From Hyphomicrobiales bacterium (GTDB lineage Bacteria > Pseudomonadota > Alphaproteobacteria > JAPOUT01), in contig JAPOUU010000033.1 of NCBI GenBank assembly GCA_026708505.1, positions 16,162 to 80,161 of the forward strand: a stretch of 64,000 nt of DNA. Direction: 5' to 3'. Numbering within the stretch: position 1 is the first letter of the stretch; each line of letters begins with the position of its first letter. Positions 46,286-55,402 of this stretch are shown here, one piece after another. Under the pieces are notes generated by a model, which had not been told where the DNA came from, ran no database searches, and saw only the letters and a list, made by a program, of their open reading frames with translations. The position numbers were made by a program, and so were the translations under genes.

Positions 46286-47154
46286 TTGCTTGCAAGCGCC
46301 CTTGCGGTGATTGCCTCCAGCTTCTTCAAAAGCTTGGGATCGCGTAATTCCGGCGGTGTGATGATTGCGCGGTCAAGCACCGTGTCCAGGCCTTCGTTAT
46401 CGTCCCCGCGTTCGGAGCCCAGCTGTTGCGCTATGTAGCGAACCAGTTTCTTCGAGCGTTCCGCATTTGCGCGCAGGACTTCTAGTATAGGGGTGACTTC
46501 AACGTTTTCGTGCTGTTCATGCCAGCAGTCGAAGTCTGTGACCATTGCGGCGGTTGCGTAGGGGATTTCGGCTTCGCGAGCAAGTTTTGCTTCGGGCATG
46601 TTGGTCATGCCGATGACGTCCCAATTCTGCGCGCGATAATACAGCGATTCTGCCAGCGAAGAGAATTGAGGGCCTTCCATCGTGACGTATGTGCCGCCTC
46701 GATGGTGGTTGATGCCTTCGGCCTTGCATCCGGCTTCAAGGAAGTCCCCAAGGCGCTTGCTCACGGGCGATGCCATCGATACATGCGCGACCATTCCCTT
46801 GCCGAAGAAACTTTTTTCCCGTTTGTACGTCAGGTCGACGAATTGGTCGAGGATGACGAAACAGCCGGGCACGAGTTCCTCGCGCAGTGAACCGCATGCC
46901 GAAAATGAAAGCAAATCGGTTACGCCGATGCTTTTGAGCGCGTAAATGTTTGCGCGATAGTTGATGTCGGAGGGTGTGAGGATGTGTCCGCGTCCGTGCC
47001 GAGGCAGGAACGCGATCTCAACGTCCCCGAGCCGCCCCCGCCGAATCTCGTCGGAAGGCTCGCCCCACGGGGTGGAGACGCTTTCCCAGCGCGCATCCTC
47101 CAGGTCAATGTCGTATATGCCGGAGCCTCCGATGACTCCCAGGAGTACACGCAT
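46282..47154 (-). CDS. mtnP: S-methyl-5'-thioadenosine phosphorylase
   Basis: Phosphorolysis of MTA, the by-product of polyamine and homoserine-lactone synthesis, to adenine and methylthioribose-1-phosphate. 290 residues. LGVIGGSGIYDI, FLPRHGRGHILTPSDINYRA, SFSACGSLREEL, YVTMEGPQFSSLAES, IGMTNMPEAKLAREAE, YATAAMVTDFDCWH. Downstream of petC by about 30 nt and coupled to apt. Confidence 0.95.
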   Translation of the reverse strand: MRVLLGVIGGSGIYDIDLEDARWESVSTPWGEPSDEIRRGRLGDVEIAFLPRHGRGHILTPSDINYRANIYALKSIGVTDLLSFSACGSLREELVPGCFVILDQFVDLTYKREKSFFGKGMVAHVSMASPVSKRLGDFLEAGCKAEGINHHRGGTYVTMEGPQFSSLAESLYYRAQNWDVIGMTNMPEAKLAREAEIPYATAAMVTDFDCWHEQHENVEVTPILEVLRANAERSKKLVRYIAQQLGSERGDDNEGLDTVLDRAIITPPELRDPKLLKKLEAITARALASK

Positions 47155-47186
47155 AAAGCCGCCTTATTCGCAACCGCAACGCCGGA

Positions 47187-47978
47187 TTATTCCGGCTGTT
47201 GCCATTTGCGCCCCCGCCAGAGCTTTTTCGTGGCGAAATAAAGCAATCCCGCGAGGATTACGAGGTAGATCATCACCTGGAACCCGATGCGCTTGCGTTG
47301 CTCCATGTGCGGGTTTGCCGCCCATGCAAGGAAGGTGGTGACATCCCGCGACATGTTGTCGACGGTTGCGGGGGTGTTGTCGGAGTATTCAACGATGTCC
47401 TCGAGGAGCGGAGGCGCCATGGCGATGAGTGCGCCCGGCATCGCGAGATTGTAATGCTGGGTGTCGCTCATTTCCAAATCGGGAGGGGGCGTTTCCTCGT
47501 AGGATGTCAGGAGCGCATAGAGGTAGTTGGCGCCGTTCGGGCGTGCGTTGACGATGAGGGAAAGGTCGGGGGGAAGCGCGCCGCCGTTGGCCGCCCGGGC
47601 GGCTTGCGAATTGGGGAAGGGCGAGACGAATCTGTCACGCGGGAGCGCCGGACGGTCGAACATGTCGCCGAACTCGTCGGGTCCGTCCTGCACCGTGTAA
47701 TTGGCGGCGATGGCTTTGACTTCGGCTTCGGTGAATTCCGGACCGCCCGTTTGCGAAAGGTTGCGATAGTGAAGGAACTGCAGGGAGTGGCATGCGGAGC
47801 AAACTTCCTGGTAGACCTTGAAGCCGCGGCGCAAGGCGTCGCGGTCGAAACTTCCGAAAGGACCTTCGAAGCTCCAGTCAATGCTTGGCAGGGGCGGAGT
47901 GTCGCCGGTTGCCGCGTTTGCGTGGGTCGGCAGCGCGAAAGCGAGCGCAAGGATGAAAGTGACGGCGAAAATTCTCAT
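47187..47978 (-). CDS. petC: cytochrome c1 of the bc1 complex
   Basis: Membrane-anchored c-type cytochrome that passes electrons from the Rieske protein to soluble cytochrome c. 263 residues. Signal peptide to about 22 (PTHANA), heme site CSACH (60-64), axial Met in the [13 protein letters not shown] region, C-terminal anchor [20 protein letters not shown]. Overlaps petB by 4 nt. Confidence 0.96.
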   Translation of the reverse strand: MRIFAVTFILALAFALPTHANAATGDTPPLPSIDWSFEGPFGSFDRDALRRGFKVYQEVCSACHSLQFLHYRNLSQTGGPEFTEAEVKAIAANYTVQDGPDEFGDMFDRPALPRDRFVSPFPNSQAARAANGGALPPDLSLIVNARPNGANYLYALLTSYEETPPPDLEMSDTQHYNLAMPGALIAMAPPLLEDIVEYSDNTPATVDNMSRDVTTFLAWAANPHMEQRKRIGFQVMIYLVILAGLLYFATKKLWRGRKWQQPE

Positions 47979-49225
47979 AACTTTTCCGTTTTCGTTTTGC
48001 TCTCCAGGCTTTCCTCGATGCTTGCGGGCATCGGCTTCGGTTTTTCAATATATCCCAGCGCGGGCAGGATGACGAAGAAATGCGCGAAGTAGTAAACCGT
48101 GAGGAGTCGCGCCGCAATGACATATCCGCCCTCGGCGGGTTGTGCGCCGAGCCACCCGAGCCCGAGGCATACGAGCAGGAAGATGAAGAAGAATTGCCGA
48201 TAGAGCGGGCGGAATTTCGCCGAGCGTATCTTTGAGGTGTCGAGCCAGGGAAGCAGAAGCAGCACGCCGAGCGCCCCGAACATCACGATGACGCCGCCGA
48301 GTTTGCTCGGAACGGCGCGCAGGATTGCATAAAAGGGTAGGAGGTACCATTCCGGAACAATGTGGGCGGGAGTCACCAGCGGATTGGCTTCAATGTAGTT
48401 GTCGGGATGCCCGAGCAGGTTGGGGTGGAAGAATACAAAGTAGGCGAACAGCAACAGGAACATCACAATGACGAAGCCGTCCTTGACCGTGTAGTAGGGA
48501 TGGAAGGGAACGGTCTCCTTGTCGACCTTTTTGACATCAAGGCCGGTTGGATTGCCGTTGCCGGAAACATGCAATGACCAGACATGCAGCAGCACGACTC
48601 CGACGATGACGAAGGGCAGGAGATAATGGAGTGCGAAGAAGCGGTTGAGGGTCGGGTTGCCGACGGCGAATCCTCCCCACAGCCACGAGACGATTGCATC
48701 GCCCACCAGCGGAATTGAACTGAACAGGTTGGTAATGACGGTCGCCCCCCAGAAACTCATTTGCCCCCAAGGCAGGACATAGCCCATGAAGGCGGTCGCC
48801 ATCATCAGCAGGTAGATGACCACGCCGACCATCCAGAGGAGCTCGCGCGGTGCCTTGTAGGAGCCGTAGTAGAGCCCCCGGAAGATGTGAATGTAAACGG
48901 CGAGGAAGAACATCGACGAGCCGTTGGCATGGACGTAACGGATGAGCCAGCCGTAGTTGACGTCGCGCATGATGTGCTGGACGCTGGAGAAGGCGAGTTC
49001 CGAGTTCGGCGTGTAGTGCATGGCGAGCACGATGCCGGTGACGATCTGGATCAGCAGGCACACCGTCAGGATGCCCCCGAAAGTCCACCAGAAATTCAGA
49101 TTGGCGGGAGTGGGAAAGCTGGAGAAATTGTCGTGAAGGGCGCGGGGCAGGGGCAGGCGTTTATCTATCCACTTCGCCAGCGCGCTTCGGGGTGTGTAGG
49201 AAGAAGAGTGGTTGTTCTCGGACAT
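47975..49225 (-). CDS. petB: cytochrome b of the bc1 complex
   Basis: Quinol-oxidising diheme subunit. 416 residues, eight membrane spans. [61 protein letters not shown], the [20 protein letters not shown] span with the second heme histidine pair, and Qo-site [14 protein letters not shown] (PEWY). Between petA (20 nt) and petC (overlap). Confidence 0.97.
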   Translation of the reverse strand: MSENNHSSSYTPRSALAKWIDKRLPLPRALHDNFSSFPTPANLNFWWTFGGILTVCLLIQIVTGIVLAMHYTPNSELAFSSVQHIMRDVNYGWLIRYVHANGSSMFFLAVYIHIFRGLYYGSYKAPRELLWMVGVVIYLLMMATAFMGYVLPWGQMSFWGATVITNLFSSIPLVGDAIVSWLWGGFAVGNPTLNRFFALHYLLPFVIVGVVLLHVWSLHVSGNGNPTGLDVKKVDKETVPFHPYYTVKDGFVIVMFLLLFAYFVFFHPNLLGHPDNYIEANPLVTPAHIVPEWYLLPFYAILRAVPSKLGGVIVMFGALGVLLLLPWLDTSKIRSAKFRPLYRQFFFIFLLVCLGLGWLGAQPAEGGYVIAARLLTVYYFAHFFVILPALGYIEKPKPMPASIEESLESKTKTEKL

Positions 49226-49245
49226 GGGGCTTATTCAACAGGGGC

Positions 49246-49755
49246 TTATCCGATGCGGATTCGATTTTCGGAGACGAACTGATAGGGAGGGATTTCCAAA
49301 TTCGAAGGCGCGGGACCCTTGCGAATGCGTCCGGAAGTGTCATAGTGCGAGCCGTGGCACGGGCAGAACCATCCGTCGAAGTCGCCTTTCTGGCCGAGCG
49401 GGACGCATCCGAGATGGGTGCAGCTTCCGATCATCACAAGCCATTCGGGCCGCTGGATTCGATCCTCGTCGGGCTGCGGGTCGGGCAGGTCGTCCAAGGG
49501 GACGCTTTCGGCTTCGGCGATTTCTTCCCGGGTGCGATGGCGCACGAAAACCGGCTTTCCGCGCCATTGAATCGTGATGCTCTGCCCCGTGTCAATCGGC
49601 GAGAGGTCAACCTCAATCGAGGCGAGCGCCAGGACGGAGGCGTCGGGGTTCATCTCGTCAATCAGGGGCCATGCGGCGGCGGCGGCACCGACACCGGCAA
49701 AAGCGGCGCTCGCTACATAGATGAAATCACGGCGGGTAGGCTGTTCAGAACTCAT
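49246..49755 (-). CDS. petA: Rieske iron-sulfur protein of the bc1 complex
   Basis: 2Fe-2S subunit of complex III. 169 residues, slightly short. N-terminal Tat-type anchor ([20 protein letters not shown]). Cluster ligands Cys112 and His114 (SCTHLGCVP) and Cys131 and His134 (CPCHGSHYD); Cys117 and Cys133 form the disulfide. First gene of petABC; a strong promoter lies so close to its ATG that the message may have almost no leader. Confidence 0.96.
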   Translation of the reverse strand: MSSEQPTRRDFIYVASAAFAGVGAAAAAWPLIDEMNPDASVLALASIEVDLSPIDTGQSITIQWRGKPVFVRHRTREEIAEAESVPLDDLPDPQPDEDRIQRPEWLVMIGSCTHLGCVPLGQKGDFDGWFCPCHGSHYDTSGRIRKGPAPSNLEIPPYQFVSENRIRIG

Positions 49756-49763
49756 ATCGGCAC

Positions 49764-49792
49764 TTTATACACACAAAATGGACTTCGTTCAA
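49764..49792 (-). promoter_or_regulatory. sigma70-type promoter of petABC
   Basis: Minus strand TTGAAC (49787-49792), 17 bp, TATAAA (49764-49769). The petA ATG is at 49755, so the expected start site is within a few bases of the codon. No Shine-Dalgarno sequence is visible, consistent with a leaderless transcript. Confidence 0.6.
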
Positions 49793-49959
49793 GGGCTATA
49801 ATAGTTCAATTTGAGACTCGAACAGGGTATCCGATTCGTTGCTCCGAGTATACTGCATGGGGGTTGGTTTGCCTAGGCTTTGACCGAGTCGGTAAATGTT
49901 GGGTGGTTATATGCCTTGGATGCACAAACCTGCTGAAAATCTTGCGTTCAACGCGGGGT

Positions 49960-50262
49960 TTATCCGAGAAAATTCTTAACCTTATTCGCAGCGAACACCG
50001 AGACTATCAGCCAACAAGGAGCGGCAATAACATAAGACATGACTACCAGCCAATCGGGGATTGGTAGGAAATAATTCAAAAATGGATACGACGAATCAAT
50101 TGTACTTTCATACATTTCATGTTTTTCATTTACAAATTCCAACACAGGAGGTAGTGCTGAAACAACAGATAACAACCAAAATGCTTTATCGACTATTTTA
50201 TGAAAGAATGTAATTGACGAGTTTAGCCATGCCTTCGACAAAAGCCCATCCTCCCAACGCAC
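49960..50262 (-). CDS. possible small membrane protein, downstream member of an overlapping pair
   Basis: 100 residues from GTG 50262, or fewer from a later TTG. Two hydrophobic segments, AFWLLSVVSALPPVLEFV and LVVMSYVIAAPCWLIVSVFA, with a short charged loop between. No recognised family. It overlaps the 32-codon ORF starting at 50296 by 65 nt. A+T-rich and codon use unlike neighbours. Confidence 0.4.
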   Translation of the reverse strand: MRWEDGLLSKAWLNSSITFFHKIVDKAFWLLSVVSALPPVLEFVNEKHEMYESTIDSSYPFLNYFLPIPDWLVVMSYVIAAPCWLIVSVFAANKVKNFLG

Positions 50263-50296
50263 TACAAATCAAAAAGCATATTGTTTTTATCATCAT
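50198..50296 (-). CDS. possible 32-residue single-span membrane peptide
   Basis: ATG 50296 has an excellent AAGGAGA site 6-7 nt upstream. Sequence MMIKTICFLICSALGGWAFV then EGMAKLVNYILS: one hydrophobic span. Too short to classify; size and shape fit small membrane peptides, including type I toxins, but no antisense RNA is recognised. Confidence 0.4.
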   Translation of the reverse strand: MMIKTICFLICSALGGWAFVEGMAKLVNYILS

Positions 50297-50539
50297 TCTT
50301 CTCCTTGTGTTTGTTTTCATCGCACACGTAGGGCAAATCCTCTCCCTATAAATCATATAGCGCAAAGAGAAGGGTTTTGCAATAGCCTTGTGTATATTTG
50401 GTCTTTTGCTGCTTTTACTCTCAGTTGATTCGAAGCGGGTTGGAAAGCTTGTAGTATCCGTCATTTTGGGGTGAATTTCGTTCCAGAATTAGGGTTTTTG
50501 CCAGCGTCCAAGCAATAGCCGCCCTAATTTTAGCATTCT

Positions 50540-51907
50540 CTAATTCGCGATGCCGCCCAGAGTGTGAGGCAGGTGAAGAATCACACGGGCGCCCCCGAGA
50601 GCATTCGAGGTCTCAATCACAACGTCGCCTCCGTGCCCGCGCGCGATATCCCGCGCTATCACCAGACCCAGGCCGCTTCCCGAAACATCCTTGTTGCCGG
50701 AATCCTCCAAACGCTGAAACGGCTCAAAAACAATTTCCCTGCTTTCCTCGGCAATGCCCGTGCCATCGTCCTCAACGGCAATCTCGATGCCATCCTCGTC
50801 CATGCGGGCGCAAACCAAAACATTTGAAGCGCGCTTGTCCGCGTTTTCAATCAAATTCCCCAGGCATCTTTTCATCGAATTGCGCCGCAACAATGCACGC
50901 AGCGCATCGGGCAGATCCAGGCGAATCTTTTCCGGCGTGATGGATTCGGCGCGCAACTCTTTCAATAGCGCGATAACATCAACCTCCTCAAACGCTTCCT
51001 GGCGATGGTCTCGAACAAACAGCAGATACATCTCCAAAATATGTTCCATTTCCTGAACATCGCGAAGCAAGGCATCGACATCGGCGTCCTTTTCTTCCAG
51101 CATCGCCAGTTGCAGGCGAAAGCGCGTCAGCGAGGTTCGAAGGTCGTGGCTCACTCCCGCCATCAATATCGAGCGCTGCTCCATCTGCGCCTTGATGCGC
51201 TCGCGCATGGTTATAAACGCCCGGGCCGCCTGGCGCACCTCTATTGCCCCCGCCGGGCGAAAGCCGGGCAGGTCGCGTCCCATGCCGAACCGCTCCGCCG
51301 CTACCGCCAGCCGCTTTATGGGGCGCAGCTGGTTTCGCAAAAACAATATCGCAACAATTATCAGCACCAGGGATATCGACAACATCCACACCAGGAAAAT
51401 GTGGCTGTTGGTCGCAACCACGCGACTACGCAGCGCATCCACGTTCATAACGCTTTCGCCCAAATCGATGCGAATGTGCACGCGTTTTCCGTCTTTATCC
51501 ACCGCAAAACTCGAGGGATAGGGAATGTTCCTTTCCAGCGTTTCCTTCAAGAACTCCTGGGGAAAATCAAATAATGCCAAGCCTCCTCCGCGTGTGTCCG
51601 GAAAAGGCTTCAGGGTCTCTTCGGTTTTTTCACGGAATGAAACGGAATAACCCAAATCATGCAATGCAAAACTTTCCCATTGCCTTAGTGTTTCGGCGCG
51701 CTGCCCGGCGGGCAGGCTTTCGTAAAGCGAAACCACAAAGGCAATCTCGCTAACGGTCGCCTCGGAAAGTTTTTGCGTCACCAAAATCCAGTGACGTTCC
51801 ATGAAAATATAACTCAGCAACGCCTGCAATATCACCATAGGCGCAATCACAATCACCAACGATCGCGTGTAAAGTCCTTTCGGCAGCCAATTTTTCAAAG
51901 ACGACAT
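50540..51907 (-). CDS. EnvZ-like sensor histidine kinase
   Basis: Membrane sensor kinase paired with the OmpR-type regulator 4 nt upstream. 455 residues from ATG 51907. Two membrane spans (about 14-36 and 169-190) flank a periplasmic domain, followed by HAMP, then the H-box GVSHDLRTSLTRFR with His254; the usual Pro after Thr is Ser here. ATP-binding N-box NLIENADKRA and G-boxes EDDGTGI and GSGLGLVIARDIARGHGG are present. The N box and H box resemble EnvZ. Confidence 0.9.
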   Translation of the reverse strand: MSSLKNWLPKGLYTRSLVIVIAPMVILQALLSYIFMERHWILVTQKLSEATVSEIAFVVSLYESLPAGQRAETLRQWESFALHDLGYSVSFREKTEETLKPFPDTRGGGLALFDFPQEFLKETLERNIPYPSSFAVDKDGKRVHIRIDLGESVMNVDALRSRVVATNSHIFLVWMLSISLVLIIVAILFLRNQLRPIKRLAVAAERFGMGRDLPGFRPAGAIEVRQAARAFITMRERIKAQMEQRSILMAGVSHDLRTSLTRFRLQLAMLEEKDADVDALLRDVQEMEHILEMYLLFVRDHRQEAFEEVDVIALLKELRAESITPEKIRLDLPDALRALLRRNSMKRCLGNLIENADKRASNVLVCARMDEDGIEIAVEDDGTGIAEESREIVFEPFQRLEDSGNKDVSGSGLGLVIARDIARGHGGDVVIETSNALGGARVILHLPHTLGGIAN

Positions 51908-51911
51908 TTTC

Positions 51912-52619
51912 CTAATCCTGACCGTAGATGATTTCATCGGGGCGGAACACATAACCCTGCCCGCGTAACGTTTGCAGGTAAACCGGATGGCGCGGGTCCG
52001 GCTCAATCTTGCGGCGCAACCGATTAATCCGGACATCTATCGATCGCTCCTGTTCCGCATCGCCCCATTCGCTAATATCCATCCGGGAAAATATGCGCCC
52101 GGGCGATCTCGCAAACGCATCCAGCAGTTTCGTTTCCGCGCCTGTCAAGGTGACACGCGCGTCGTTTTGGTATAGCAGCAAGTCCTTTGTCTCAAAACGA
52201 AACTCTCCAAACACGACCGCATGAATCTCTTGCGCCGGATCCACCACCCTTGCGCGCAACAAATTCCTCACACGCAACAACAATTCTCTCGGTTCGAACG
52301 GTTTGGTCAGATAGTCCGATGCGCCATGCTCCAAACCTTCAATCCGTTCTTCGATCTCGGCGCGCGCCGTCAGCATCAAGATGGGAATGTCCGAATTCTT
52401 GCGAATATCCCGCGTCAGGTCCAGGCCCGTTTCTCCCGGCATCATCACATCCACAATCAGCAGGTCAAAGCTGACCCCCTCCAGCAGGCGCTTGGCCTCC
52501 GCAACGTCTCCAACCGCGCTTGAGCGATACCCGTGCGAGGACAAATACCGCTTCAATAACTTGCGAATCCGCTCGTCATCGTCCACAACCAGTATATGCC
52601 GCTTGCCATCTTCCGCCAT
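51912..52619 (-). CDS. ompR: OmpR-family response regulator
   Basis: Two-domain regulator. Receiver with acidic pair DDDERIRKLL, phospho-acceptor Asp in LLIVDVMMPGETGLD, and conserved Thr/Lys (MLTARAE, YLTKPFEP). C-terminal winged helix with VTLTGAETKLLDAFARSPG, RSIDVRINRLRRKIEPDP, LQTLRGQGYVF. 235 residues from ATG 52619 (GTG 52625 possible). Very close to OmpR in layout; the targets are unknown. Confidence 0.9.
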   Translation of the reverse strand: MAEDGKRHILVVDDDERIRKLLKRYLSSHGYRSSAVGDVAEAKRLLEGVSFDLLIVDVMMPGETGLDLTRDIRKNSDIPILMLTARAEIEERIEGLEHGASDYLTKPFEPRELLLRVRNLLRARVVDPAQEIHAVVFGEFRFETKDLLLYQNDARVTLTGAETKLLDAFARSPGRIFSRMDISEWGDAEQERSIDVRINRLRRKIEPDPRHPVYLQTLRGQGYVFRPDEIIYGQD

Positions 52620-52686
52620 TGACACAAACTAGCACGGTGTGATAAAAACACCAATCATCTGCGACAGGTAATAATGAGGTAAAATA

Positions 52687-53583
52687 ATGCTATTTTCCGA
52701 CCGTGACGGACACATCTGGTTTGACGGAAATCTCGTGCCCTGGAGGGAGGCGAGTTTGCATGTGCTTTCGCACGGGTTGCACTACGCCAGTTGCGTTTTC
52801 GAAGGCGAGCGCATCTACGCCGGCGAGATTTACAAGCTCCGCGAGCACTCGCAGCGCCTGATACGCTCGGCGGAAATCCTCGGGTTCAAAATTCCCTATT
52901 CCGTTGAAGAAATCGACGATGCCTGCCGCAAGGTGGTTGAGGTGCAGGGCATCGAGTTTGGATATGTGCGTCCCGTCGCCTGGCGCGGAAGCGAGATGAT
53001 GGCGATCTCGGCGCAGCGCTCATCGATACATTTCGCGATTGCCGCCTGGGAATGGGGAAGTTATTTCGACCCGGAAGCGCGCCTCAAAGGCCTGCGCCTC
53101 GACATCGCCGAATATCGACGCCCCTCGCCGCAAACGGCTCCGTGCAATTCCAAGGCCGCGGGCCTCTACATGATCTGCACGCTTTCCAAACATGCCGCGG
53201 AAGCAAAGGGGTATGCCGATGCGCTTATGCTTGATTATCGGGGGCTTGTGGCGGAGGCGACCGGTGCAAACGTTTTCTTCGTCGAGAAGGACAAGTTGTT
53301 GACGCCGACGCCGGATTGCTTTCTGGACGGCATCACGAGGCAGACGGTTATCAAACTGGCACGGGACAACGGCATCGAAGTCATTGAGCGTGCAATCAAG
53401 CCCGAGGAAATGGAAAGCTTCGAACAGTGCTTCATGACCGGAACGGCGGCGGAAGTGTCGCCGGTCTCCGAGATCGGACCGTATAACTTCCAGGTCGGCG
53501 ACATGACCAAGCTCCTCGTGGAAGAGTATGCGAAAGAAACCATGCCCGTTGCGAGCGCGGACGTTGAGCGCAAGCGCGCTTAG
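52687..53583 (+). CDS. ilvE: branched-chain amino acid aminotransferase
   Basis: PLP fold-type IV aminotransferase for Leu/Ile/Val. 298 residues. WFDGNLVPWREASLHVLSHG, YASCVFEGERIY, PLP Lys156 in APCNSKAAGLYM, EATGANVFFVEKDKLLTPT, FLDGITRQTVI, CFMTGTAAEVSPV. Divergent from ompR; its end overlaps the PfkB kinase end by 4 nt on the opposite strand. Confidence 0.95.
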   Translation: MLFSDRDGHIWFDGNLVPWREASLHVLSHGLHYASCVFEGERIYAGEIYKLREHSQRLIRSAEILGFKIPYSVEEIDDACRKVVEVQGIEFGYVRPVAWRGSEMMAISAQRSSIHFAIAAWEWGSYFDPEARLKGLRLDIAEYRRPSPQTAPCNSKAAGLYMICTLSKHAAEAKGYADALMLDYRGLVAEATGANVFFVEKDKLLTPTPDCFLDGITRQTVIKLARDNGIEVIERAIKPEEMESFEQCFMTGTAAEVSPVSEIGPYNFQVGDMTKLLVEEYAKETMPVASADVERKRA

Positions 53584-54560
53584 ACTTTTTCAACCAGAGA
53601 AGCGAGGGAGGTGCGGGGCTGTCCGCCGTATTGGGCGACAATGTTGGCGGAGGTTCGGCTGGCCAGCGCTCCGCAACGGGGCAATTCCCAGTCCTGGGAC
53701 AAACCGTAGAGCAATCCGGCCGCATAGAGGTCTCCCGCGCCGGTCGCATCGACGGCATGAACGGGAGTGACGGGAATCTCATGAACATCATCGCCTTGAA
53801 CCAGGGTCGATCCTTTTTCGCTTCGGGTTAGCGCCGCGATGTAGTTGTTGCCCCGGGCCATGCGAACGGCCTGGTTGAAATCGTCCGCGCCGTAAAGGGC
53901 GAGCGTCTCTTCTTCGTTGCCGAAGATGATGTCGATATCGTTCACCAATTGCGCAAATATCTCGTCGCGCGCCGGCACAATCGCTTCCGGGTTGGGAAGG
54001 GACAGCGCCACCTTCGCGCCCGATGTTTTTGAACTTTCGATCACCGCCTCGAGTATCTTGCGTCCTTTTTCGTAAGACCAAATGTAACCCTCCACCAGCG
54101 TAATCTTCGATTGCTGAAAGATATCGATGTCGATGTCTTCGGGTCCCGCGTGAAGCGATGCGCCCGGACATGCCAGCATCGAACGCTCCGCATCGGAGGT
54201 TACCAAAATCAAGCAACGTCCCGTCTCAAAAGCCGGATCAATCGTCAAGGCGGCCTGCGTCCCCTGCGCGCGAAGGCTGTCGAGGAAAATCTCGCAGAAT
54301 TGGTCCTTGCCCAGTTTGCCGCTGAACGCCGTTCGTCCTCCCAGGGACGCAACGCCTGAAATCGCATTCGCGCTGGATCCCCCCGGCGTCTCGACCGCCT
54401 CGCCCATCAGGTCGCGGATTTTCCGCGCTTCGGCCGCATCAATCAAGCGCATTCCGCCTTTGGCCACCCCGACTCGCTCGAGAAGGCTTTCGTCCGCATC
54501 GGCGATTACGTCAACAATCGCGTTGCCGATCGCGGATACGTCAAATTTTTTATCGTTCAT
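53580..54560 (-). CDS. PfkB-family kinase (adenosine kinase-like)
   Basis: Ribokinase-fold sugar/nucleoside kinase. 326 residues. N-terminal FDVSAIGNAIVDVIA, TPGGSSANAISGVASLGG, catalytic DATGAGD (271-277, Asp277). The combination of GNAIVD and TPGGSSAN and the length match alphaproteobacterial adenosine kinase-like proteins; adenosine as substrate is inferred. Coupled to nth by a 4-nt overlap. Confidence 0.85.
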   Translation of the reverse strand: MNDKKFDVSAIGNAIVDVIADADESLLERVGVAKGGMRLIDAAEARKIRDLMGEAVETPGGSSANAISGVASLGGRTAFSGKLGKDQFCEIFLDSLRAQGTQAALTIDPAFETGRCLILVTSDAERSMLACPGASLHAGPEDIDIDIFQQSKITLVEGYIWSYEKGRKILEAVIESSKTSGAKVALSLPNPEAIVPARDEIFAQLVNDIDIIFGNEEETLALYGADDFNQAVRMARGNNYIAALTRSEKGSTLVQGDDVHEIPVTPVHAVDATGAGDLYAAGLLYGLSQDWELPRCGALASRTSANIVAQYGGQPRTSLASLVEKV

Positions 54561-55195
54561 GGTTTTACCGTCTTGTCTTTGAATTCACACAGGTCTTTGA
54601 GGGTGCAGGCGGGGCAGTCGGGCTTGCGCGCCTTGCAGTGATAACGCCCGTGCAATATCAGCCAATGGTGTGCATGCATGCGGTATTTTTTCGGCACGTT
54701 CTTTTCCAGGGCGTGTTCGACTTCAAGAGGGGTCTTTCCCTTTGCCAGGCCGGTGCGGTTGGATACTCGAAAGACATGGGTGTCCACCGCGATGGTCGGC
54801 TCGCCAAACGCGATATTGCGTACGACGTTGGCAGTCTTGCGCCCGACTCCCGGCAGCGCCATCAACGCCTCCGGGTCGTTGGGAACGCGGCTGCCATGTT
54901 GGTCGCGCAACTGTTTGGACAGTTTGATGATGTTGGCGGCCTTCGATCGATAGAGCCCGATCGTTTTGACGTGGTCGCGCACTTTCTTTTCTCCCAGCGC
55001 AATCATCTTCTCGGGCGTGTCGGCGATCTTGAACAAAGCCGGCGTCGCCTGGTTGACGCCTTTGTCCGTTGCTTGCGCCGACAACACCACCGCAACCAGC
55101 AGCGTATACTCGTTGGTGTAAAAGAGTTCGCCCCGGGGCTCCGGCAGCGCGGCGGAGAGCCGTTTGAATAAAGTCTGAATCTTCCGCGCTTCCAT
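54557..55195 (-). CDS. nth: endonuclease III
   Basis: Bifunctional DNA glycosylase/AP lyase for oxidised pyrimidines. 212 residues from ATG 55195. HhH LPGVGRKTANVV with catalytic Lys120 and Asp138 (IAVDTHV). 4Fe-4S cysteines 187, 194, 197, 203 (C-x6-C-x2-C-x5-C). The open frame continues far upstream antisense to mutS, but family alignment and a GGAG site about 13 nt upstream set the start here. Its 5' leader contains strong stem-loops (see 55221). Confidence 0.95.
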   Translation of the reverse strand: MEARKIQTLFKRLSAALPEPRGELFYTNEYTLLVAVVLSAQATDKGVNQATPALFKIADTPEKMIALGEKKVRDHVKTIGLYRSKAANIIKLSKQLRDQHGSRVPNDPEALMALPGVGRKTANVVRNIAFGEPTIAVDTHVFRVSNRTGLAKGKTPLEVEHALEKNVPKKYRMHAHHWLILHGRYHCKARKPDCPACTLKDLCEFKDKTVKP

Positions 55196-55220
55196 CTCAA
55201 GGCTCTCCGGAGAAAAATGT

Positions 55221-55322
55221 GACGCCCCCCGTTGCCGTAAGGTGAGGAGGACAGGGGGGCGTCGTCCCCGGCGTGGCTGATTGGGGGGCCACGCGGGGAA
55301 AGGGTTGCTAATCCCGACCCTT
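55221..55322 (-). ncRNA. three-stem structured segment between nth and mutS
   Basis: Three consecutive stems: GACGCCCCCC (55221-55230) with GGGGGGCGTC (55254-55263), perfect 10 bp; CCCC/GCGTGGC (55266-55277, one bulged G) with GCCACGC/GGGG (55288-55298); and AAGGGT with ACCCTT (55300-55322). Read on the minus strand the first-named stem comes last and is followed by ACATTTTTCT, so the array would end in a terminator-like hairpin 25 nt before the nth ATG. The plus-strand reading would place it in the mutS leader without a T run. Rejected as a known riboswitch because no family motif was recognised. Confidence 0.45.
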
Positions 55323-55402
55323 ATGCCACAAATCTCCTCCCAAGCCAATCCCGCCCCCAAACCTCCCTTGAAACAAGCGCTCGTTCGTGGGAAAACATAC
55401 CT

